Shown in pieces: positions 15,461 to 24,934 of a stretch of 64,000 nucleotides of DNA. The stretch covers positions 33,418-97,417 of the forward strand of contig NZ_PVTI01000012.1 of the NCBI RefSeq assembly GCF_003002895.1. The letters are read 5' to 3'. Under the pieces are notes generated by a model. It searched no databases and had not been told where the DNA came from. It saw nothing but the letters and a program-made list of their open reading frames with translations. Source of the stretch: Knoellia remsis. GTDB taxonomy: Bacteria; Actinomycetota; Actinomycetes; Actinomycetales; Dermatophilaceae. A program made the position numbers and the translations under genes. Every line of letters starts with the position of its first letter. Within the stretch, counting starts at the first letter, position 1.

Positions 15461-15826
15461 ATGCCCGTCGTCGACATCGCTGACAAGCTCGCGCTGTTCT
15501 CCGACCACTGGTCGCCGAAGGTGGTGGCCCGGCTCAACGACTACGAGATCAAGCTCGTCAAGCTCAAGGGCGAGTTCGTGTGGCACACCCACGAGGACAC
15601 CGACGAGCTCTTCCTCGTCATCGATGGGCGGCTCACGATCCAGCTCCGCGACGGCGACGTCACGCTCGGACCGGGTCAGCTCTTCGTCGTCCCGAGGGGT
15701 GTGGAGCACTGCCCCATCGCCGACGGCGACGTCAGTGCGATGCTCATCGAGCCGGCAGGAGTGGTGAACACCGGCGACGCAGGTGGCGAGCTCACCGCGG
15801 CCAGGGACACCTCACTGCTCGACTGA
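15461..15826 (+). CDS. Small cupin-domain protein
   Basis: This 121-residue single-domain cupin has a metal site that is visible as His42, His44 and Glu49 ([18 protein letters not shown]) with His83 (VPRGVEHCP). Function beyond a cupin fold, for example mannose-6-phosphate isomerase-like or dioxygenase-like activity, cannot be given. ATG 15461 lies six bases after TACGCT (15449-15454), so the transcript is probably leaderless. Its end overlaps the eda gene on the opposite strand by 15 bases. Confidence 0.82.
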   Translation: MPVVDIADKLALFSDHWSPKVVARLNDYEIKLVKLKGEFVWHTHEDTDELFLVIDGRLTIQLRDGDVTLGPGQLFVVPRGVEHCPIADGDVSAMLIEPAGVVNTGDAGGELTAARDTSLLD

Positions 15827-16489
15827 CGCCGGTGACGCGAGGGCCGACCCGAGGGTCGTGGTCGCGTGCTGCGCTCGTCGGGTGATCCCGGCCCAGTCGC
15901 CGGTCCGGACCAGCTCGGCCGGCGTGAGCCACGACCCGCCGACACACGGCACCCGCTCGATCTCCAGGTATGCCGCGGCGCGGGCAGCCGTGATGCCTCC
16001 CGTCGGGCAGACGCGCACCTCGCGCAACGGGGCGAGCACCGAACGCACGAACGCGGGTCCGCCGAGGGGCTCGGCCGGGAAGACCTTGACCTCGTCGAAG
16101 CCGGCGTCCCGTAGCGCCATGACCTCGGAGACGGTCGCTGCGCCCGGCAGCGCCGGGACGGGCAGGTCCGTGAGTGCCTGCCGCAGGGCGGCGGTCGTGC
16201 CGGGGGTGACGACGAACTGCGCACCGGCCTCCACCGCCGCCTCGAGCTGGCCCACGTCGAGGACGGTGCCGGCGCCGACGAGGACGTCGGGCACGAGCTC
16301 GCGCACCGCCGTCACCGCCGCGAGCGCGCCCTCACTGCGCAGAGTGATCTCGATGACCGGGATCCCTCCCGCGAGAAGGGCTGTGGCGACCTCGCGGCCT
16401 GCCTGTGCAGGCTCGACGTCCTCCGGGAGCTGCACCACGGGGATGACCGGGGCCCGGTCGAGCGGGGACCCCCCGCCGGGCGCGGTCAC
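15812..16489 (-). CDS. eda: KDPG/KHG aldolase
   Basis: This 225-residue class I aldolase splits 2-keto-3-deoxy-6-phosphogluconate to pyruvate and glyceraldehyde-3-phosphate. Catalytic residues are visible: Glu47 in [11 protein letters not shown], the phosphate/substrate loop VVTPGTT (93-99) and the Schiff-base Lys135 in [10 protein letters not shown]. The GTG start (complement 16487-16489) lies in a GTGA overlap with the iclR stop; a much longer open frame upstream was rejected. It is the last gene of kduI-kduD-iclR-eda and completes the uronate pathway. Confidence 0.9.
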   Translation of the reverse strand: MTAPGGGSPLDRAPVIPVVQLPEDVEPAQAGREVATALLAGGIPVIEITLRSEGALAAVTAVRELVPDVLVGAGTVLDVGQLEAAVEAGAQFVVTPGTTAALRQALTDLPVPALPGAATVSEVMALRDAGFDEVKVFPAEPLGGPAFVRSVLAPLREVRVCPTGGITAARAAAYLEIERVPCVGGSWLTPAELVRTGDWAGITRRAQHATTTLGSALASPASVEQ

Positions 16490-17271
16490 CCGGCGTCCTC
16501 GGCCGCGCGGCCGGGGGGCAGGGCACTGTCCGGACCACCGATGGCCGTCGAGATCGCGGCCGCGGTACGAGCGACCATGGAGCCGAGCTCCTCGACCTCG
16601 GCCCCGGTGACGTCGAAGGCGAGGGACGAGACCGAGACACCGCCGATCGGCTCCCCGCGGTGGTTGACGACAGCCGCTCCGACGCAGCGGGTGTGTGGCT
16701 CGTTCTCCTCGTCGTCGACAGCGAAGGACCGGGTGCGCACCTTCGCGAGGTGACGCAACAGGACCGTGGCGTCGGTCATCGTGCGCGGGGTCAGCGGGGG
16801 CAGGCCGGCCCGGCGGGCGACCTGACGGACCTCGGCGTCGGGCAGCTGGGCGAGGACCGCCTTGCCGATGGCGGTGCAGTGCAACGGCAGGGTCATACCG
16901 ATCCGCGAGCGCATGGCGTAGGCACGGGTTCCCTCGAGCTTGTCGACGTAGACGAGCTGGTCGCCGTCGAGCATCGCGAAGTGCACCGTGCGGCCGCTCT
17001 CCTCGCAGAGCCGACGCAGTTGCGGCCGCGCGAGGCGGGCGAGGTCCTCCGACCCGGTGGTCCGCGACGGCAGCGACAGCAGCCGTGCCCCGAGCACGTA
17101 GGTCCGACCCTCCTCCTCTCGCGCCCAGCCCGCGGTGACGAGCTCCTGCAGGATGCGGTGCACCGTCGAGACGGGCAGCCCGGTGTGACGGGCGATGTCG
17201 CTGAGCCGGCGCTCGTGGGCGAGCGCCTCGGTGACGGCGATCGCCTTCTGCAGAGCGGTCATTCGCGTCAT
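16486..17271 (-). CDS. IclR-family regulator of the uronate locus (KdgR-like)
   Basis: This 261-residue protein has an N-terminal winged helix (RRLSDIARHTGLPVSTVHRI, about 25-45) and an IclR effector domain (about 75-250) with RSRIGMTLPLHCTAIGKAVL and the Cys in EPHTRCVGAAVVN. The start chosen makes an ATGA overlap with the kduD stop; later ATGs exist three codons in. Family members of this kind (KdgR, TM0065) respond to KDG. It is embedded between kduD and eda, so it most likely represses both divergent arms until KDG accumulates. Confidence 0.87.
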   Translation of the reverse strand: MTRMTALQKAIAVTEALAHERRLSDIARHTGLPVSTVHRILQELVTAGWAREEEGRTYVLGARLLSLPSRTTGSEDLARLARPQLRRLCEESGRTVHFAMLDGDQLVYVDKLEGTRAYAMRSRIGMTLPLHCTAIGKAVLAQLPDAEVRQVARRAGLPPLTPRTMTDATVLLRHLAKVRTRSFAVDDEENEPHTRCVGAAVVNHRGEPIGGVSVSSLAFDVTGAEVEELGSMVARTAAAISTAIGGPDSALPPGRAAEDAG

Positions 17272-18047
17272 CGAGCCATCCATCCGCCGTCGACGGTGAG
17301 CACGTGCCCGTTGACGTATGCCGCGCCGGGGCTCGCGAGGTAGACCACCGCTGGCGCGATGTCCTCGGGCTTGGCCCACCGCCCGGCGGGGATGCGTCCC
17401 GAGATCGCCTCGAAGCGTTCCTCGTCCGCCCGCAGCGCCTCGGTGTTGTTGGTCTCGACGTAGCCCGGCGCCACCGCGTTGACCCGGACCCCCGAGGCGG
17501 CCCATTCGTTCGCGAGGGCCTTGGTGAGACCGGCGACGGCGTGCTTGGTCGCGGCATACCCGGGAACGGTGACCCCACCCTGGAAGGAGAGGAGCGAGGC
17601 GATGGTGACCACCGCACCGTCACCGCGCTCGACCATGCGCGCGCCGAGGACCTGGCTGAGGAGCCAGACGGAGTCGAGGTTCACGGCCCGCACGAGGTCC
17701 CAGTCCTCCATGGACATCTCGGCCGCGGGGCTGCGGCGGATGGTTCCGCCGTTGTTGACGAGGACGTCGATCCGGTGCTCGTCGGCGACTTGCGTCGCGA
17801 GCTCACGCACCGCGTCGCGATCGGCGAGATCGGCGGCGACGCCAAAAGCCTTGCGCCCCAACGCTTCCACCTCAGCGGCCACCTCGTCCACGTCGCCGGC
17901 CTCGCGCCCCCAGAGGACGACGTCCGCGCCTGCCGCGGCGAGCGCGACGGCGCAGGCCCGACCGATGCCGGTGCGCGCCCCGGTGACCAGGGCGGTGCGG
18001 CCGGCGAGTCCGAACTGCGCCTCGAGCCAGGCGGGGTCGGTCGTCAT
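17268..18047 (-). CDS. kduD: 2-dehydro-3-deoxy-D-gluconate 5-dehydrogenase
   Basis: This 259-residue classical SDR has the NAD-binding VTGARTGIG (21-29), NNGG at 98-101 and a catalytic triad Ser151, Tyr164, Lys168 (PGYAATKHA). KduD reduces 2,5-diketo-3-deoxygluconate to 2-keto-3-deoxygluconate (KDG). Specific assignment rests on the KduD-like C-terminus PAVVYLASPGAAYVNGHVLT plus DGGW and on overlap with kduI (ATGA at 18044-18047). Confidence 0.9.
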   Translation of the reverse strand: MTTDPAWLEAQFGLAGRTALVTGARTGIGRACAVALAAAGADVVLWGREAGDVDEVAAEVEALGRKAFGVAADLADRDAVRELATQVADEHRIDVLVNNGGTIRRSPAAEMSMEDWDLVRAVNLDSVWLLSQVLGARMVERGDGAVVTIASLLSFQGGVTVPGYAATKHAVAGLTKALANEWAASGVRVNAVAPGYVETNNTEALRADEERFEAISGRIPAGRWAKPEDIAPAVVYLASPGAAYVNGHVLTVDGGWMAR

Positions 18048-18871
18048 CGCAGGTCCGTCGTCGCGACCGCGTCCATGTCGTCGTAGGCGAGGTTCTCGCC
18101 GGCGGTCGACCAGACGAACTTGTAGGAGGCGGTGCCGGCACCGAAGTGGACCGACCACGGCGGCGAGATGATGGCCTGGCGGTCGGCCACGATCATGCTC
18201 TTGGTCCGGCCCGGCTGTCCGGCGATGTGGACGACCCGCTCGCCTTCGGGGAGGTCGAAGTAGAGGTAGCACTCGGTGCGTCGGTCGTGGGTGTGGCACG
18301 GCATGGTGTTCCAGACGTTGCCGGGCTCGATCGTCGTGATGCCGAGGGCGAGCTCACACGAGGCGACGCCCTGGTCGTGGACGTACTTGCGCAGGGTGCG
18401 CCGGCTCGCCTTCTCCTCCTCGCCGATCTCGACGGCCTGCGCGTCGGCCTTGCGGATCAGGGTGGTGGGGTGGGCGAGGTGCGCGGGTGCGCTCACGAGG
18501 TAGAACGCGGCGTCCCCGGACAGCGTGACCCGACCACTGCCCTGGCCGACATAGACGATGTCCTCGGCGTCCACGGCATACGACTCGCCGCCGTCGACGG
18601 CGACGGTCCCCGACCCGGAGAGGCAGACGACCCCGAGCTCCCGCCTGTCCGTCAGGGTCCCCTTGGCGCGGATCTCCGGTGGGGCCTCGAGGTCGAGCGA
18701 CCCTCCCGCGGGCAGCGCGCCGCCGAGCAGGATCCGGTCGCTCTGGCTGAGCATCCAGCGCACCTCGCCCTCGGCGAAGAGCTCCTCGACGAGGAACCGC
18801 TCGCGCAGCTGGTCGGGGGTGAGCGCGGCGAACTCGTGGGGGTGCGTGGCGATGCGGACGTCGGTGGACAT
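18044..18871 (-). CDS. kduI: 5-keto-4-deoxyuronate isomerase
   Basis: This 275-residue bicupin isomerase converts the 4-deoxy-5-keto uronate derived from unsaturated uronates to 2,5-diketo-3-deoxygluconate. Zinc ligands are visible: His193, His195 and Glu200 in MPCHTHDRRTECYLYF, and His242 in PPWSVHFGAG. The length equals the E. coli type. The ATG at complement 18869-18871 has GAGGAG upstream. It is the first gene of the minus-strand arm and faces the transporter operon across a 180-base divergent promoter. Confidence 0.94.
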   Translation of the reverse strand: MSTDVRIATHPHEFAALTPDQLRERFLVEELFAEGEVRWMLSQSDRILLGGALPAGGSLDLEAPPEIRAKGTLTDRRELGVVCLSGSGTVAVDGGESYAVDAEDIVYVGQGSGRVTLSGDAAFYLVSAPAHLAHPTTLIRKADAQAVEIGEEEKASRRTLRKYVHDQGVASCELALGITTIEPGNVWNTMPCHTHDRRTECYLYFDLPEGERVVHIAGQPGRTKSMIVADRQAIISPPWSVHFGAGTASYKFVWSTAGENLAYDDMDAVATTDLR

Positions 18872-19051
18872 GCGGCGCGGCTCCTCGGTGTCGGTGGCTC
18901 GTGCGACGGGCGGACGTCTAGCGCTGAGGCGCCTTCCCGTCCAGCGGAAATGACTTCCCTTGCGGCTGAAACGCTGACCACTATGCCTCAACGGCACCGT
19001 TGCCGCCAGAGCCCTTCCGGTCGGCGGCCCACACCCTCAGGAGTGACCCCG
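18872..19051. promoter_or_regulatory. Divergent promoter region of the uronate locus
   Basis: This 180-base region separates kduI from the substrate-binding lipoprotein gene. The A/T-richer part (18940-18985) holds an imperfect inverted repeat, CAGCGGAA (18951-18958) facing TTGCGGCTG (18960-18968), followed by TGAAACGCTGACC. This is the best candidate operator for the IclR-type regulator; the exact boundaries are inference. Confidence 0.45.
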
Positions 19052-20356
19052 ATGCGTTCCACCCTCATCAGCGGCCTGGCCGCCGTGAGCCTCGCGACGA
19101 CCCTCGCCGCCTGCGCCCCCGGCACGAGCGAGTCGGGCTCCGGCGCCGACGCGCCCGCGCCCTCCGGCTCGGTCGACCTCAGCTCCTTCAAGGGCAAGAA
19201 GATCACCTACCTCTACTTCACCGACGGACCGGACGAGGCCGCCACCCGCTCCCTGCTCAAGGAGTTCGAGAGCAAGACCGGCGGCACGGTCGACCTCCAG
19301 ATCGTGCCGTTCGCCGACCTCCAGCAGTCGCTGCAGGCGCGGCTCTCCGGAGGGAACGCCCCGGACGTCGCGCGCCTCGCGGACCTCGCGCCGTTCAAGG
19401 ACGAGCTCATGGACCTCTCCGGCGTCGTCGGCGCGGACTACGCCGACCAGTTCCTCGCCGGCCCGGCGACGGCGATGAAGGACGGCGACAAGATCATCGC
19501 CGTCCCCAACGACCTCACGATGAACGGGCCGTTCGTCAACACCGACCTCTTCGAGAAGGCCGGGGTCCCGGTGCCGACGAAGTGGACCTGGGACGAGATG
19601 GTGGCCGCGGCCAAGAAGGTGCAGGCCGCGAACAAGACGGAGGCGGGCATCGCCATCGACAAGTCAGGCCACCGGCTCTCGACGATCCTCAGCCAGTTCG
19701 GCACGACGATGGTCGGCAAGGACCTCACGAACACCCTCGACGAGGCCAAGGCCACCAAGGCGATCGACAGTCTCGTCACGCTCATCGAGGACGGCACCAT
19801 CCCCAAGGACTTCTGGATCGAGTCCGGCAGCAAGTACAAGGGCGCCAACGAGATCTTCCTCGCCCAGCAGGCGCCGATCTACATCTCCGGCAACTGGCAA
19901 GTGGCACAGTTCGCGGATGCGGCGAAGTTCGGCTGGAAGGCCGTCCCGAACGCCTGCGCGGAGCGCTGCGGTGGCTTCCCCGGCGGCAAGTACACCGTCG
20001 CCCTGAGCCAGTCCAAGGAACCCGAGATGGCTGCGGCCCTGGTCCAGTTCCTCAACTCCAAGGAGTCCCAGGCCACGATGGACGCCGCGTCGATGTGGCT
20101 GCCCACCCGTAACGACCTCATCGAGGGCAAGGGCGTGACCTACCCCGACCGGCAGGCCGACATGGAGGTCTTCACCGCCGACGTGGGAGAGACCCCGGAG
20201 GACACCTACGACGCGGTCGCCTCGCCCGCGTTCGGCGCCTCGGCGACGGTCCTCGTCGAGGAGTTCGCCAAGGCCGTCGCGGGACAGCAGGACGCGGCGA
20301 CGACGGCGAAGAACCTCAAGGCCGGCATCGACCAGGCCATCGCCGACAGCAAGTGA
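19052..20356 (+). CDS. Oligosaccharide ABC transporter substrate-binding lipoprotein
   Basis: This 434-residue protein has a lipoprotein signal ending in TTLAAC (lipid-modified Cys21), then a family-1 extracellular solute-binding fold (YLYFTDGPDEAATRSLLKEF, then GGNAPDVARLADLAPF). It would capture oligosaccharides, here presumably unsaturated uronide oligomers, outside the membrane. ATG 19052 has CAGGAG upstream; the longer frame through kduI is a shadow. It overlaps the first permease by a GTGA (20353-20356). No ATPase is encoded in the operon. Confidence 0.9.
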   Translation: MRSTLISGLAAVSLATTLAACAPGTSESGSGADAPAPSGSVDLSSFKGKKITYLYFTDGPDEAATRSLLKEFESKTGGTVDLQIVPFADLQQSLQARLSGGNAPDVARLADLAPFKDELMDLSGVVGADYADQFLAGPATAMKDGDKIIAVPNDLTMNGPFVNTDLFEKAGVPVPTKWTWDEMVAAAKKVQAANKTEAGIAIDKSGHRLSTILSQFGTTMVGKDLTNTLDEAKATKAIDSLVTLIEDGTIPKDFWIESGSKYKGANEIFLAQQAPIYISGNWQVAQFADAAKFGWKAVPNACAERCGGFPGGKYTVALSQSKEPEMAAALVQFLNSKESQATMDAASMWLPTRNDLIEGKGVTYPDRQADMEVFTADVGETPEDTYDAVASPAFGASATVLVEEFAKAVAGQQDAATTAKNLKAGIDQAIADSK

Positions 20357-21300
20357 GCACCACGACCGCGGTCGCGGGCGCCCCCGAGACGGGGCGCCCG
20401 CCCACCGGACCGCCGCCCCGAGCCACTGCCGCCCGGTCCCGCAACCGTTGGGCCCCATGGCTGTTCGTCGCGCCGAACATGCTGGTCTTCCTCGTGTTCA
20501 CGATCTGGCCGGCGATCAACGGCTTCAACATCTCGTTCTACGACAGCCGCAACGGTCGCACCTTCACCCCCGTGGGCACGGGCAACTACACCCGGATCCT
20601 CGGCGACGACGAGTTCTGGGGGGTCGTCCGGCACACCGTCGTCTTCGTCGTCGCCTTCGTCGTCGTGACGATGGTCCTGGCCACGGCGCTCGCCCTCCTG
20701 CTCAACGCACAGCAGCGCGGCCGTGGCGTCCTGCGAGCGGCCTACTTCCTGCCCGTCCTCCTCTCCCCCGTCGTCGTCGGCCTCATCTGGGGTTGGGCGC
20801 TCGAGCGCCGGGTGGGGCTCGTCAACACCATCACGGAGGCGATCGGCCTGGGGCAGCCCGGCTGGCTCATCGACCCGACGCTGGCGATGACCTGCACCGT
20901 CCTCGTCGGCGTGTGGACCCACCTCGGCTTCTACGCGCTCATCCTGCTGTCCGGCCTCCAGGGCATCGACGGCAACGTCTACGAGGCGGCCCGCCTCGAC
21001 GGCTCGAGCACGTGGCAGACGATCCGGCTCATCACCCTGCCCCTGCTGCGACCCACGATGCTCGTCGTGCTCATCCTCTCGACGATCACCGGGTTCCAGG
21101 CCTTCGACTTCATCTACACCCTCACCGGTGGTGGGCCCACCGGCTCGACGACGCTCATCGTCCAGTACATCTACGAGCAGGCCTTCGAGTCGCCGATCCG
21201 CTACGGCCTCGCGAGCGCGGCCGGGGTCATCCTCTTCGTGACGATCTTCGGCATCACGCTGCTCAACTACCTGCTCGGACGACGCCAGGAGGCCGTGTGA
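20353..21300 (+). CDS. Sugar ABC transporter permease, MalF/UgpA type
   Basis: This 315-residue permease starts with GTG in a four-base overlap. It has six hydrophobic segments and the binding-protein-dependent EAA loop, YEAARLDGSSTWQTIRLITL (about 213-232), which docks the ATPase. An Ala/Pro/Arg-rich N-terminus precedes the first helix (WAPWLFVAPNMLVFLVF). It pairs with the downstream MalG-type permease to form the channel. Confidence 0.9.
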   Translation: MSTTTAVAGAPETGRPPTGPPPRATAARSRNRWAPWLFVAPNMLVFLVFTIWPAINGFNISFYDSRNGRTFTPVGTGNYTRILGDDEFWGVVRHTVVFVVAFVVVTMVLATALALLLNAQQRGRGVLRAAYFLPVLLSPVVVGLIWGWALERRVGLVNTITEAIGLGQPGWLIDPTLAMTCTVLVGVWTHLGFYALILLSGLQGIDGNVYEAARLDGSSTWQTIRLITLPLLRPTMLVVLILSTITGFQAFDFIYTLTGGGPTGSTTLIVQYIYEQAFESPIRYGLASAAGVILFVTIFGITLLNYLLGRRQEAV

Positions 21301-22175
21301 CCACCGCGACCCCGACCGCACCCTCGACCGCGTCCCCGGATAACTCGGGGGTCCGCACGCCGCCGAGCACCGGCAGCATCATCCGCGCCACACTCCTCGT
21401 GGCCGGCGCGATCGTCATGCTCATCCCCGTCGTGTGGGCCGTGCTCTCGTCCTTCAAGGACACCTCCGAGCTGGCCCAGCGGCCGCCGACGATCCTGCCG
21501 CAGGACCCGACGTTCTCGAACTACACCGAGGCGCTCACGAGCTTCAGCTTCCTCACGTACTTCAAGAACAGCGTCGTCGTCACGGTCGCCGCCACGGCCC
21601 TGACGCTGCTCATCAACTCGATGGCGGCGTTCGCCCTGGCGAAGTACAACTTCCGGGGCCGCAACGCGCTCTTCCTGCTGACGCTCGCGACGATCATGAT
21701 CCCGCTGCAGGTCATCCTCATCCCCGTCTACCAGGTCGTCGCGAACCTCGGGCTCGTCAACTCGCTGTGGGGCCTCATCATCCCGCCGGCCGCGACCCCG
21801 ACGGGCGTGTTCCTCCTGCGCCAGTACATGCTGACCATCCCCGACGACCTCATCGAGGCCGCCCGGATCGACGGCGCCTCGGAGTGGCGGATCTTCTGGC
21901 GGATCATCATGCCGCTGTGTCGCCCCGCCCTCGCCGTGGTCGCGATCTTCTCGATCATCTGGCGCTGGAACGACTTCCTCTGGCCGCTCATCGTCGCCCA
22001 GGACGAGAGCGTCTACACGCTGCCCGTGGCCCTGGCCCGCTTCAACGGGCAGCAGGTCGTGCCGTTCAACCTCGTGCTCGCGATGTCCGTGCTGACGATC
22101 CTGCCCGTCGTCATCATCTTCCTCGTGCTGCAGCGCCACATCCTCACCGGCATCGCCCAGACGGGGCTGAAGTGA
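21297..22175 (+). CDS. Sugar ABC transporter permease, MalG/UgpE type
   Basis: This 292-residue permease has its GTG start at 21297 in a GTGA overlap, with CAGGAGG just before it. It has six membrane segments and the EAA motif IEAARIDGASEWRIFWRIIM (about 184-203). The terminal helix VIIFLVLQRHILTGIAQTGLK is characteristic of MalG-like permeases. It forms the importer with the preceding two genes; because an ATPase is absent, a shared MsiK-type ATPase elsewhere in the genome is the likely energiser. Confidence 0.9.
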   Translation: MTTATPTAPSTASPDNSGVRTPPSTGSIIRATLLVAGAIVMLIPVVWAVLSSFKDTSELAQRPPTILPQDPTFSNYTEALTSFSFLTYFKNSVVVTVAATALTLLINSMAAFALAKYNFRGRNALFLLTLATIMIPLQVILIPVYQVVANLGLVNSLWGLIIPPAATPTGVFLLRQYMLTIPDDLIEAARIDGASEWRIFWRIIMPLCRPALAVVAIFSIIWRWNDFLWPLIVAQDESVYTLPVALARFNGQQVVPFNLVLAMSVLTILPVVIIFLVLQRHILTGIAQTGLK

Positions 22176-24934
22176 CAGGAGACCGCACCACCGTGAGCGG
22201 CAACCGCACCGTCCACCGACTCGGCCGCGACGGCGCGGTCCTCGACTGGCTCGTCGGGCCGGTGTGGGAGGCGCCCTGCCTCGACCTCGGATCCGTCGTG
22301 CCCGCGGACGGCTCACCCTGGGACGATGGTGGCCGGCTGGGCCGGTGGCGGCTCACTAACGGTCCCGATGTCGCACCGGTCAAGGACGCCCTGTATGCCG
22401 TTGTCGGGCCTTCGCTGCCGGTCGCACCGTGGTCGCCGCCCGAGTTCTCGGAGGATGGCGACTTCCGTTGGCCCACACCGTTCCCCGCGTCATCGTCACC
22501 CGCGGGCGGGCCCGAGCGCGAGCTGCAGGGAACCTGGGAACGGCACCGGACGGCATACGACGGTGTCGTGGAGCGGTCGACGTTCTGCTACACGCCGACG
22601 TACCGCGCGTTCGTCGCGGCGACGCGGCTCGAGGTGGACCAGCCGGAGGTGCGCCGCCTCGTGGTCCGCAGCACCGGTCCGCTGCGGGTGTGGCTGCGCG
22701 GGGAGCTGGTGCTGGAACACCCGGAGTTCGGCTACATGCAACCGTGGACGCAGGTCGTCGAGACCCTGCTGCCCTCGGGGACGAGCGATCTCGTCGTGGC
22801 CTCGTGGAACGTCGCCCTGCGCGAGGTGCGCCAGACCGTGTCGGTCCACGTCGAGGGCCTGCCGGTGCGCGTCGTCATCCCGTCGGCGGGCGCCGACGAG
22901 TCACGGGACGCCGTCGCCGAAGGACTCCTCGACGCGGTGACGGTGCGCCAGTGGGAGGCGACCGACGGGTCGGCGACGCTGCACGGTCCGCCGGGGCTGC
23001 GCGTCCGGGTCCACGCCGGCCGCCACGAGGTCGGGGCACACACCTTCGACGACGCCGGTGTCGCCACGGTCCCGCTCGTCGCCGGCGACGCCGACAGCGA
23101 GCAGGCCTCGATGCTCGGCACCGGCGAGATCAGCCTCACCGTCCGCGTCGACGACCCGGCGTGCCGCTCACGCCGCGACCTGCTCGTCGGTCACCTCCCC
23201 TGGCGGCAGCGCCACTCGCCCGAGGCCGGTCCGGACACGTGGCGGACCGAGCTGCTCACGCACGCAGCCGGCCGCGGCGGGTCGGCGCGGGCACTCGCCG
23301 AGCACGCCCTCGACCCATCGGCCAGCGGGGTCGTGGTCACCGCCGACGCCCTCGCCCCGGCCCTGGGGTTCATCACGAGCCGCTCCGACTGTGCCGACTT
23401 CGAGGCGGTCGGGCTCATGCTGCTGTGGCACCGGGTCCCCGCGGAGCGCTGGGCACCGGGGACGCGCGACTCCGTGCGCGAGGCCCTGCTCGACTTCAAG
23501 TACTGGATCGACCAGCCCGGCACCGACGCCATGTGCTACTTCACCGAGAACCACCAGATGGTGTGGCACACCGCGGAAACCCTTGTGGGAGAGACGTTCT
23601 CGCGCGACAAGTTCACCAACACCGGATGGACCGGGGCCGAGCACGCCGACCACGGACGTGACCTCGCCAAGGCCTGGGTCGACCGCAAGCTGACGTCCGG
23701 CTTCAGCGAGTTCGATTCCAACGCCTACCTGGCGATCGACGCGCTCGCCCTCGTCGCCCTCGTCGACCACGCCGCGGACGGCGACCTGCGACGACGGGCC
23801 GAGGCGCTGCTCGACAAGATCCTGCTCACGCTCGCGTCGAACTCGTGGCGCGGCACGCACGGGTCGGCCCACGGACGCAGCTACACCCCGACCCTCAGGG
23901 CGTCCTGTCTCGAGGAGACGGCCGGCATCATGTGGGCCCTCTGGGGCATGGGCGCCCTCAACGAGGCCACGCTGCCGGCCACCGCGCTGGCGACCAGCAC
24001 GGCATACGCGCTCCCCGAGGTGATCCGCGCGATCGCCTCCGAGCCGGACGCCGACTGGACCGGCACGCAGTCCTACCGCGGTGAGTACGCAATGGAACGT
24101 GACCTGCTCACGCGCGGCTACTCGTCGCGCGTCGTCGTCCGGCGCGGGCGCGGCGGCATGGTCTCGTCGGTGCAGGACTATCGCGTCGGCCTGCCGGGCC
24201 TCCAGGAACACGTCTGGGGCGTCACCCTGCCGGGCGCGGTGCAGGTGTGGGCGACGAATCCCGCTGCGGTGAACCACGGTTCGCACACTCGCCCCAGCGG
24301 ATGGGTCGGCCACCGTGTCCTGCCGCGAGTCCGTCAGCACGACCGCACCGTCATCGCCCTGCACCGCGGCGACACCCTCGCCGAACACGTGCACCTGTGG
24401 TTCCCCGCCGCTCGTCTCGACGAGTGGCGCGTCGACGGCGACTGGCTCGTCGGTCGCAAGGGCGAGGGCTTCGTGGCGGTCGCGACCCCCGGCGGGTTCG
24501 AGCCCGTGCGCGCGGGTGACGAGGCCTGGCAGAGCTGGCTTCCGCGGCAGGCGCCCCTGCTCGTCGCGGTGCACGCCGACGACGCGATGGTGGACGGGCT
24601 CGACGCGTTCGTCGCCGGGCTCCCCGAGCTGGAGTGGCGGCCCGGCGACACCGCGGTCCGGGTCGGGCCGAGCGCGTCGAGCGCTGACGCCCCGGTCGAG
24701 CTCGCCTGGGACGGACCGTTCCTCGTGAACGACCGGCCCGTGGATGTCGCGGACGGCGTCCCCGTGACGCCACCGCACCTCGACAACCGCGCGACCCGGG
24801 TGGCGGCGGCCGACGACCTCGTCTCGGTGACGTGGGGCGGACACCTGCTCGAGATCGACCCCGTGGCGGGCCGACGACGAACGCCCGCGAGCGGCATACG
24901 CGACGAAGGGGTGGACGGCACCGATGGCGGCTGA
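22172..24934 (+). CDS. Large unclassified protein of the uronate locus, probable polysaccharide-degrading enzyme
   Basis: This protein is about 920 residues long; the GTG at 22172 overlaps the permease stop, and a GTG at 22193 with AGGAG at 22177-22181 is an alternative start. I do not recognise a named family. The N-terminal third (to about 300) is beta-rich. A middle part (about 370-650) is helical with the striking motifs CYFTENHQMVWHTAETLVGE and GFSEFDSNAYLAIDALALVA, which look like one active-site cleft of an (alpha/alpha) toroid; a beta-rich C-terminal region follows. There is no signal peptide, so it acts in the cytoplasm. Flanking GH105 and KDG genes suggest a lyase or hydrolase for uronide oligomers. 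Confidence 0.6.
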   Translation: MTGDRTTVSGNRTVHRLGRDGAVLDWLVGPVWEAPCLDLGSVVPADGSPWDDGGRLGRWRLTNGPDVAPVKDALYAVVGPSLPVAPWSPPEFSEDGDFRWPTPFPASSSPAGGPERELQGTWERHRTAYDGVVERSTFCYTPTYRAFVAATRLEVDQPEVRRLVVRSTGPLRVWLRGELVLEHPEFGYMQPWTQVVETLLPSGTSDLVVASWNVALREVRQTVSVHVEGLPVRVVIPSAGADESRDAVAEGLLDAVTVRQWEATDGSATLHGPPGLRVRVHAGRHEVGAHTFDDAGVATVPLVAGDADSEQASMLGTGEISLTVRVDDPACRSRRDLLVGHLPWRQRHSPEAGPDTWRTELLTHAAGRGGSARALAEHALDPSASGVVVTADALAPALGFITSRSDCADFEAVGLMLLWHRVPAERWAPGTRDSVREALLDFKYWIDQPGTDAMCYFTENHQMVWHTAETLVGETFSRDKFTNTGWTGAEHADHGRDLAKAWVDRKLTSGFSEFDSNAYLAIDALALVALVDHAADGDLRRRAEALLDKILLTLASNSWRGTHGSAHGRSYTPTLRASCLEETAGIMWALWGMGALNEATLPATALATSTAYALPEVIRAIASEPDADWTGTQSYRGEYAMERDLLTRGYSSRVVVRRGRGGMVSSVQDYRVGLPGLQEHVWGVTLPGAVQVWATNPAAVNHGSHTRPSGWVGHRVLPRVRQHDRTVIALHRGDTLAEHVHLWFPAARLDEWRVDGDWLVGRKGEGFVAVATPGGFEPVRAGDEAWQSWLPRQAPLLVAVHADDAMVDGLDAFVAGLPELEWRPGDTAVRVGPSASSADAPVELAWDGPFLVNDRPVDVADGVPVTPPHLDNRATRVAAADDLVSVTWGGHLLEIDPVAGRRRTPASGIRDEGVDGTDGG

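Noticed and set aside
15812..17623. One 603-residue minus-strand protein
   Set aside because: Only the last 225 residues form a protein family (Eda); the upstream part is a high-GC shadow of iclR and kduD in another frame.
21434..24934. A 1166-residue start for the unclassified uronate-locus protein
   Set aside because: The extra N-terminus lies over the MalG-type permease gene in another frame; the overlap-type GTG at 22172 fits the operon pattern.
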